Assembly (NCBI GenBank): GCA_031255615.1
Contig: JAIRSD010000076.1
Span: 1-10,643 of the forward strand
Length of the DNA: 10,643 bases
From: Treponema sp.
GTDB lineage: Bacteria > Spirochaetota > Spirochaetia > Treponematales > Breznakiellaceae
Direction of reading: 5' to 3'
The stretch's first letter is position 1, and each line of letters opens with the position of its first letter. Position numbers and translations under genes: made by a program. This document shows, piece by piece, positions 7,409 to 10,643 of the stretch. Under the pieces are notes generated by a model that was not told where the DNA came from, did no database searches, and was given only the letters and a program-made list of their open reading frames with translations.

Positions 7409-7575
7409 GAGTTTTTGCTCCGCAAAAACTCAAAAGGCGGGAGCCGCGCCGGACCGGCGCGGCTCCCGCCCGCGCAAGGGATAGGAGGGGTGCGGAGCAG
7501 CCACGCCGCAGGCGGGGCCGGAGCGAAGCGGAGCCCCGGATAGCCCGGTCCCCGGCCTCGGGCCGGGGATGCGCC
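7409..7575 (+). repeat. Hairpin-array element B, right copy
   Basis: This is the plus-orientation partner of the left copy. H1 is a 10-bp perfect stem (7409-7418/7422-7431). H2 is a 16-bp perfect stem with a 3-nt loop (7436-7451/7455-7470). Then come box GCGCAAGGGATAG (7472-7484), a less regular third stem region (small stem with GCA loop at 7504-7514, and GGGGC 7514-7518 with GCCCC 7533-7537), box CGGATAGCCCGGTCCCC (7537-7553), H4 8-bp stem (7550-7557/7561-7568) and end box GGGGATGCGCC (7565-7575). The element ends exactly one base before the stop codon of the minus-strand GH116 gene. Confidence 0.8.
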
Positions 7576-9978
7576 CTAATTCCCTGCCCGGCCCAGAATT
7601 TCCTGCGTCTGGCGGAGATTCCCGTCCCCGTCCCGGCGCTGCCTGAGGATACCCCAACGGCTGCCGTCGCTGAAGAAGCAGCGGAAATCGTCTTTGTTGA
7701 CGCGGGGTTCGAAGCTGAACGCGCCGGAGAGGGGATCCCGGCGTTCCCCCGTCAGGGCGGGGAGGAGGCCCCAGCTTGCCAGGGAGCGGGCGTAGTGGAA
7801 GCCGCACTCCGCTTCGTTCCAGGGGTTGCGGCGGTATCCGTCCTGGCGGGACCGGAGGTTTTCCACGATGGCCAGGGCTTCGTCGATGAAGCCTTCGCAG
7901 ATGAGGAGGGTGGCGGTCTGGTATTCGACGCCGGTCCATACTTCGTCGGCGTAGACGAAGGGGAGTTTCGGTTTGCCCCCTCTGGGCCAGGAGGCGAGGA
8001 CCAGGCCGGCTTCGTCGTCGGCCACGTAGAGGCGCTGGAGGCAGGGGCCCCGCTGAGGGCCGGTTTTGAAGTTGTGGGTAAACACGGAGCGGGCGGCGCT
8101 TTTTGTGTGGGCTTCCGGGAGCAGGCGTCCCAGTCCCGCCATATAAGCCAGGGTTTGGCCGAAAAGCTGGTCGCTTAGGCAGCCCCGGCCGAACTGGTAG
8201 GGATGATCATCGGGGTTTCCCTCCGGGTTTTCTCCGGGCGGGAGGCCGGGCCGCCCTTCAAGCTGGATGTAGTATTCGCCGTTGTAGGTCCTTTCGTCCA
8301 GGAGTTTGGCCGAGCGTTCCCGGCGTTCCCGGTAGGAGGCCGCCGAATCTTCCTCCCCCATCGCCCGGGCCATTCTTTCCATCGCCTCCAGGGCGGCGAG
8401 GTAGAGGACTCCGGTCAGGGGGTTGACTCCGTAGAATTCGATGTCGTAGGTGTTGTGCTGCCGCCCTTCGAGGAGTTCGTCGCCGTCGGGATCCCATTCC
8501 GTCCGGGTGTAGGCGAAGGCGGCCTTGATCCTGGGCCAGAGTTCGGCCAGGAAGTCTTTGCCGGCGCCCAGGGACCATTCCCGGTAGGCCCGGACAATGG
8601 TGCCGAGCTGGCCGTCCGCGGCGGCGAGCATATCGAATTCCGGTCTGCCGAAGATGCGGTTGGTCCTGAAGGCCATTTTGCCGGTCCCATCGGTTTCCCG
8701 GAGGAATTCGTTGCGCCGGGCGGTCCTTTCCAGTTCCGGGAAGAGGTAGGCCGCGGTCTGGGCGTAGTTCCATACATGGGTGCAGGTCCCCATGCAGCTT
8801 CCGGCGTGTTCGTGGCTTCCCTCCCAGGCAAGGAAGGTCCCGTCCTCGATGCGGAAGCAGGTGGTGGACCGGAGGGCGGTGATGTTGGACATGACCGCGT
8901 CGATTACCGGTTCGGGGACGGTCGAATCGTAGACGGCGTCGCTGAAGGCCCGGGAGCTCCCTTCGAGTTCGTCGAGGTTGGCGAGCAGGAAGCGTCCCGC
9001 CTCCCAGGAGTCGGCGAAGCGGAGGGCGTAGTGGTTCCGAATCAGCGGCTCCGCCTCGTCGTCTTCGTAGGGGGGCCAGCCTTTGACCCGGTTGGGGACG
9101 TACCAACTGAGGGCGAATTCAAAGTCCGCCTCCCCGCCGGGGGGCAGCTCCTTGTGGACCGCCAGGCTGCCGACGACCGCTCCCGCGGGGGCGATCCGGT
9201 TGTCCTGGCGGCCCTGGGCGCCGGGGTGCAGGATTCCGCTGTCCCGGAAATCGTCCCAAAAATCGTAGAGTCCGTCCCACCAGCCGGTTCTGCGCCATTC
9301 GGTTTTGGCGGAGATCGGCCTTTCCCGGGTAAGGATAGCGTTGTCGGCGTAGCGGAGGTGGGTTTTCGGCAGGCTGTCCCCGTCCATGAAGATGCCCCGG
9401 ACTTCCTCCCCGGTCCGCAGGGTGTTGCGGCAGCCGGGCTGGACCAGGTAGTTGTCAAAGCAGTCGAAACCCCGGTAGGCGCTGATGTTGGGCATGGTGG
9501 CCGCCACCGCGACCTTCGCCCCTTCCCGTCCGGGGTTCCGCACCCGGTAGCGGAACAGGATCGCCGGTATCCCCGAATCGTCGGCCCTGAGGGGGATGCA
9601 GGGGTTAAAGGCCTCCAGGGAGACCTCCAGGGGGAAGGTGTCGTCCTCGAATTCAAGCCGGGCCAGGGGGTACGCCGCCGAGAGGACGCTCCTTTTGAAG
9701 CGGGGCATCCCGGCCATCCGGCTGGGGTGGTAGCCCCGGGGCTGGTTAAAATCGGGCGGCATCCGGGCCTCCAGCACCCGGACATCTATCCTGGGGCCCA
9801 GTTCGGCGCGGATGGCGAAGAAACTAAAGGGCAGTTTGTTCCCCTTGTCGGGATGGTTGAATATCTCAAAGTCCCGAAGGTCCCCTCGGGAACCCAGGGA
9901 TATGGCGCCGGTCCCGATTCCCCCCAGGGGGAAGGCGGCGAATACCGCGTCATTGGCATAGCGGCGGGCTTTAGTCAT
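7576..9978 (-). CDS. GH116 family beta-glycosidase (GBA2-type)
   Basis: This 800-residue protein belongs to glycoside hydrolase family 116 (N-terminal beta-sandwich PF12215, C-terminal alpha/alpha-barrel DUF608 PF04685), retaining enzymes acting on beta-glucosides, beta-xylosides or beta-N-acetylglucosaminides. The N-terminal hallmark AFPLGGIGTGAISL (15-28) is present. In the barrel I see CTHVWNYAQTAAYLFPELE (399-417), the probable nucleophile E504 in DELLEGRQHNTYD (500-512), SDQLFGQ (602-608) and the probable acid/base D678 in ADEVWTGVEY (677-686). The two catalytic residues are placed by recalled alignment with human GBA2 and TxGH116; the distance between them is about 20 residues longer here. 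No signal peptide or membrane segment is seen, so it should be cytosolic and act on imported glycosides. The ATG at 9978 has an AGAGGTG site and starts where the family starts; the frame runs open to 10194, but that part is Pro/Arg-rich and unlike the family. It is transcribed alone, from a promoter at 10036-10064. Sugar specificity is not readable. Confidence 0.93.
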   Translation of the reverse strand: MTKARRYANDAVFAAFPLGGIGTGAISLGSRGDLRDFEIFNHPDKGNKLPFSFFAIRAELGPRIDVRVLEARMPPDFNQPRGYHPSRMAGMPRFKRSVLSAAYPLARLEFEDDTFPLEVSLEAFNPCIPLRADDSGIPAILFRYRVRNPGREGAKVAVAATMPNISAYRGFDCFDNYLVQPGCRNTLRTGEEVRGIFMDGDSLPKTHLRYADNAILTRERPISAKTEWRRTGWWDGLYDFWDDFRDSGILHPGAQGRQDNRIAPAGAVVGSLAVHKELPPGGEADFEFALSWYVPNRVKGWPPYEDDEAEPLIRNHYALRFADSWEAGRFLLANLDELEGSSRAFSDAVYDSTVPEPVIDAVMSNITALRSTTCFRIEDGTFLAWEGSHEHAGSCMGTCTHVWNYAQTAAYLFPELERTARRNEFLRETDGTGKMAFRTNRIFGRPEFDMLAAADGQLGTIVRAYREWSLGAGKDFLAELWPRIKAAFAYTRTEWDPDGDELLEGRQHNTYDIEFYGVNPLTGVLYLAALEAMERMARAMGEEDSAASYRERRERSAKLLDERTYNGEYYIQLEGRPGLPPGENPEGNPDDHPYQFGRGCLSDQLFGQTLAYMAGLGRLLPEAHTKSAARSVFTHNFKTGPQRGPCLQRLYVADDEAGLVLASWPRGGKPKLPFVYADEVWTGVEYQTATLLICEGFIDEALAIVENLRSRQDGYRRNPWNEAECGFHYARSLASWGLLPALTGERRDPLSGAFSFEPRVNKDDFRCFFSDGSRWGILRQRRDGDGNLRQTQEILGRAGN

Positions 9979-9985
9979 ATCTCTG

Positions 9986-9992
9986 CACCTCT
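9986..9992 (-). promoter_or_regulatory. Ribosome binding site deciding the GH116 start
   Basis: AGAGGTG on the minus strand lies 7 nt before the ATG at 9978. It supports this start over the in-frame ATG at 10194, which would add 72 non-homologous residues and would lie upstream of the predicted promoter. Confidence 0.75.
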
Positions 9993-10019
9993 TGGTCTTG
10001 ATGCCGGGAACTCCGTGCC

Positions 10020-10027
10020 CGTGCACG
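10020..10027. promoter_or_regulatory. Palindrome at the GH116 transcription start (possible operator)
   Basis: The perfect 8-bp palindrome CGTGCACG lies at the predicted transcription start of the GH116 gene, next to a direct repeat of CCGTGC (10013-10018 and 10019-10024). Such a position suits a sugar-responsive repressor, but the site is short and no regulator gene is in the window. Confidence 0.25.
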
Positions 10028-10035
10028 TTTAGGGT

Positions 10036-10064
10036 ATCGTAGGGGCCGGCAGGGGGAAGGTCAA
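10036..10064 (-). promoter_or_regulatory. Sigma70-like promoter of the GH116 gene
   Basis: On the minus strand TTGACC (10059-10064) and TACGAT (10036-10041) are separated by exactly 17 bp. The start of transcription would fall near 10029, giving a leader of about 50 nt before the ATG at 9978. This is the best-matching promoter in the window. Confidence 0.6.
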
Positions 10065-10169
10065 GGCCGGGGGGCGAAGCGGGAGGGAGGCGGCGCGCAG
10101 GCGCGGCGGTACTCGGTCCGGGGGCGGAGCGGCGGCGGCCTTTATGCCGGAAGGATGCCGGAGGGGGGA

Positions 10170-10275
10170 AAGGTAAACCGCGAAGGCGCAGCAAGGTGCA
10201 CGAAGGAATGAATAGGGCCCCTTGCGCGCCTTCGCGGTCAACTTCTTACTTCCGCTATCCTGCCATTTAGCCCAA
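10170..10275 (+). repeat. Dispersed repeat A, copy 4 (strong hairpin)
   Basis: The arms ACCGCGAAGGCGC... (10177-10196) and ...GCGCCTTCGCGGT (10220-10238) form a 19-bp stem with a single bulged A and a 23-nt loop. The loop contains the family core CGAAGGAATG (10201-10210). To the right, CTTCCGCTATCCTGCCATTTAGCCC mirrors, in reverse complement, the GGCTAAAT/GGATAAGCGG end of copy 3. It follows the stop codon of the minus-strand beta-helix gene, so it may end that transcript, although only a short T-rich stretch follows the stem. The rest of the gap (10065-10169) is GC-rich with no gene seen. Confidence 0.78.
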
Positions 10276-10287
10276 ACAGCCTGCTAA

Positions 10288-10643
10288 TTATTTTGGGGGC
10301 AGCGCGATCAGCGTGTCGTCCGTGCCGCGAATCTCAGCGCCGCCGGTCTGGGATTCGCCGCCTTTGGTGTACGTGCCGCCCATACCCCATCTCGCCATAG
10401 AGATGAGATCATAATATAGCGATCCGGCGCGCTGTGCACTGTTGGCGCGGCTTGCATCCGTCCCGGCGGGAAGTCTGCCGGCCTGACCGTAAATTGTACC
10501 GCCTTCCATGGTGAAGGTTCCGCCGCGAGTGAGAGACACGCCGCCGCCCCAAGGGTCGCCGCCGGTAACGGTGTTGCCCGAAATCACGCCGCCCTGCATG
10601 ACAAAGATCGCAGCCTCGCCGCTGACGATTACGCCGCCGCCGC
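10288..10643 (-). CDS. Right-handed beta-helix repeat protein, C-terminal part
   Basis: Only the last 118 codons are in the window; the frame stays open to the right edge (GGGVIVSGEAAIFV precedes the methionine at 10599), so that methionine is probably internal. The sequence shows short Gly-rich repeats of the type MQGGVISGN, GGTFTMEGGTIYG and GGGVSL, the pattern of pectate-lyase-like or polymorphic-outer-membrane-type beta-helix proteins. The last third (from about the LYYD segment) still carries a degenerate GGTYTKGG and ends IALPPK. No membrane anchor or autotransporter beta-barrel is present, so the protein ends with the helix. Such proteins are normally exported or surface-located and often occur as multi-copy families in insect-gut treponemes (recalled). 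Function is unknown. Confidence 0.7.
   Translation of the reverse strand, partial: GGGVIVSGEAAIFVMQGGVISGNTVTGGDPWGGGVSLTRGGTFTMEGGTIYGQAGRLPAGTDASRANSAQRAGSLYYDLISMARWGMGGTYTKGGESQTGGAEIRGTDDTLIALPPK

Noticed and set aside
7131..7575. CRISPR array
   Set aside because: The palindromes differ from each other and there are no equal-length spacers or cas genes.
7121..8178. Open frames across the hairpin block (140 and 275 codons)
   Set aside because: They translate palindromic repeats and the antisense of GH116; no domain and no sensible start.
8203..10032. Long plus-strand open frame (609 codons) opposite the GH116 gene
   Set aside because: It is exactly antisense to a gene with clear family motifs; high third-position GC keeps antisense frames open. 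The translation is Gly/Pro/Val-rich without family features.
9979..10194. 72-codon N-terminal extension of the GH116 gene
   Set aside because: Pro/Arg-rich, unlike the family, and the better start at 9978 has a good ribosome site downstream of a good promoter.

Overview
The window looks like chromosomal DNA of a GC-rich, non-enteric bacterium. My best guess is a spirochaete of the Treponema (Treponematales) group. This rests on family recall, not a search: the partial right-handed beta-helix protein at the right edge has GGxISGN / GGTFTMEGGTI-type repeats that I associate with insect-gut treponemes, and the LysM-PKD-C39-like membrane protein and the DUF2156 protein also fit. The genes are ordinary in density, with no phage, CRISPR, rRNA or tRNA visible.

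Layout, left to right: dispersed repeat A copy 1 (1-120); a two-gene operon on + with a DUF2156 (GNAT-fold) protein (261-1244) and a membrane-bound family 2 glycosyltransferase (1264-2493); repeat A copy 2 in the convergent gap; a branched-chain amino acid aminotransferase (ilvE) on - (2626-3711); repeat A copy 3 in the divergent gap; the ribosome-associated ATPase ychF on + (4133-5260); a membrane-anchored LysM-PKD-C39-like protein on - (5257-6921), whose stop codon overlaps the ychF stop codon; a 445-bp block made almost wholly of hairpins (7131-7575); a cytosolic GH116 (GBA2-type) beta-glycosidase on - (7576-9978) with its own promoter; repeat A copy 4; and the 3' end of a beta-helix repeat protein on - (10288 to the right edge).

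The coding genes are mostly independent units: lipid or envelope glycosylation (DUF2156 + GT2), amino-acid metabolism (ilvE), translation stress (ychF), envelope (LysM-PKD-C39) and glycoside breakdown (GH116). The most interesting material is non-coding. Four of the intergenic gaps carry a copy of one hairpin-forming repeat with an invariant CGAAGGAATG core. The fifth large gap holds two inverted copies of a second element. In that element short boxes are identical between copies, while the hairpins between them keep order and position but differ completely in sequence. That is the pattern expected of a structure selected as folded RNA or single-stranded DNA.
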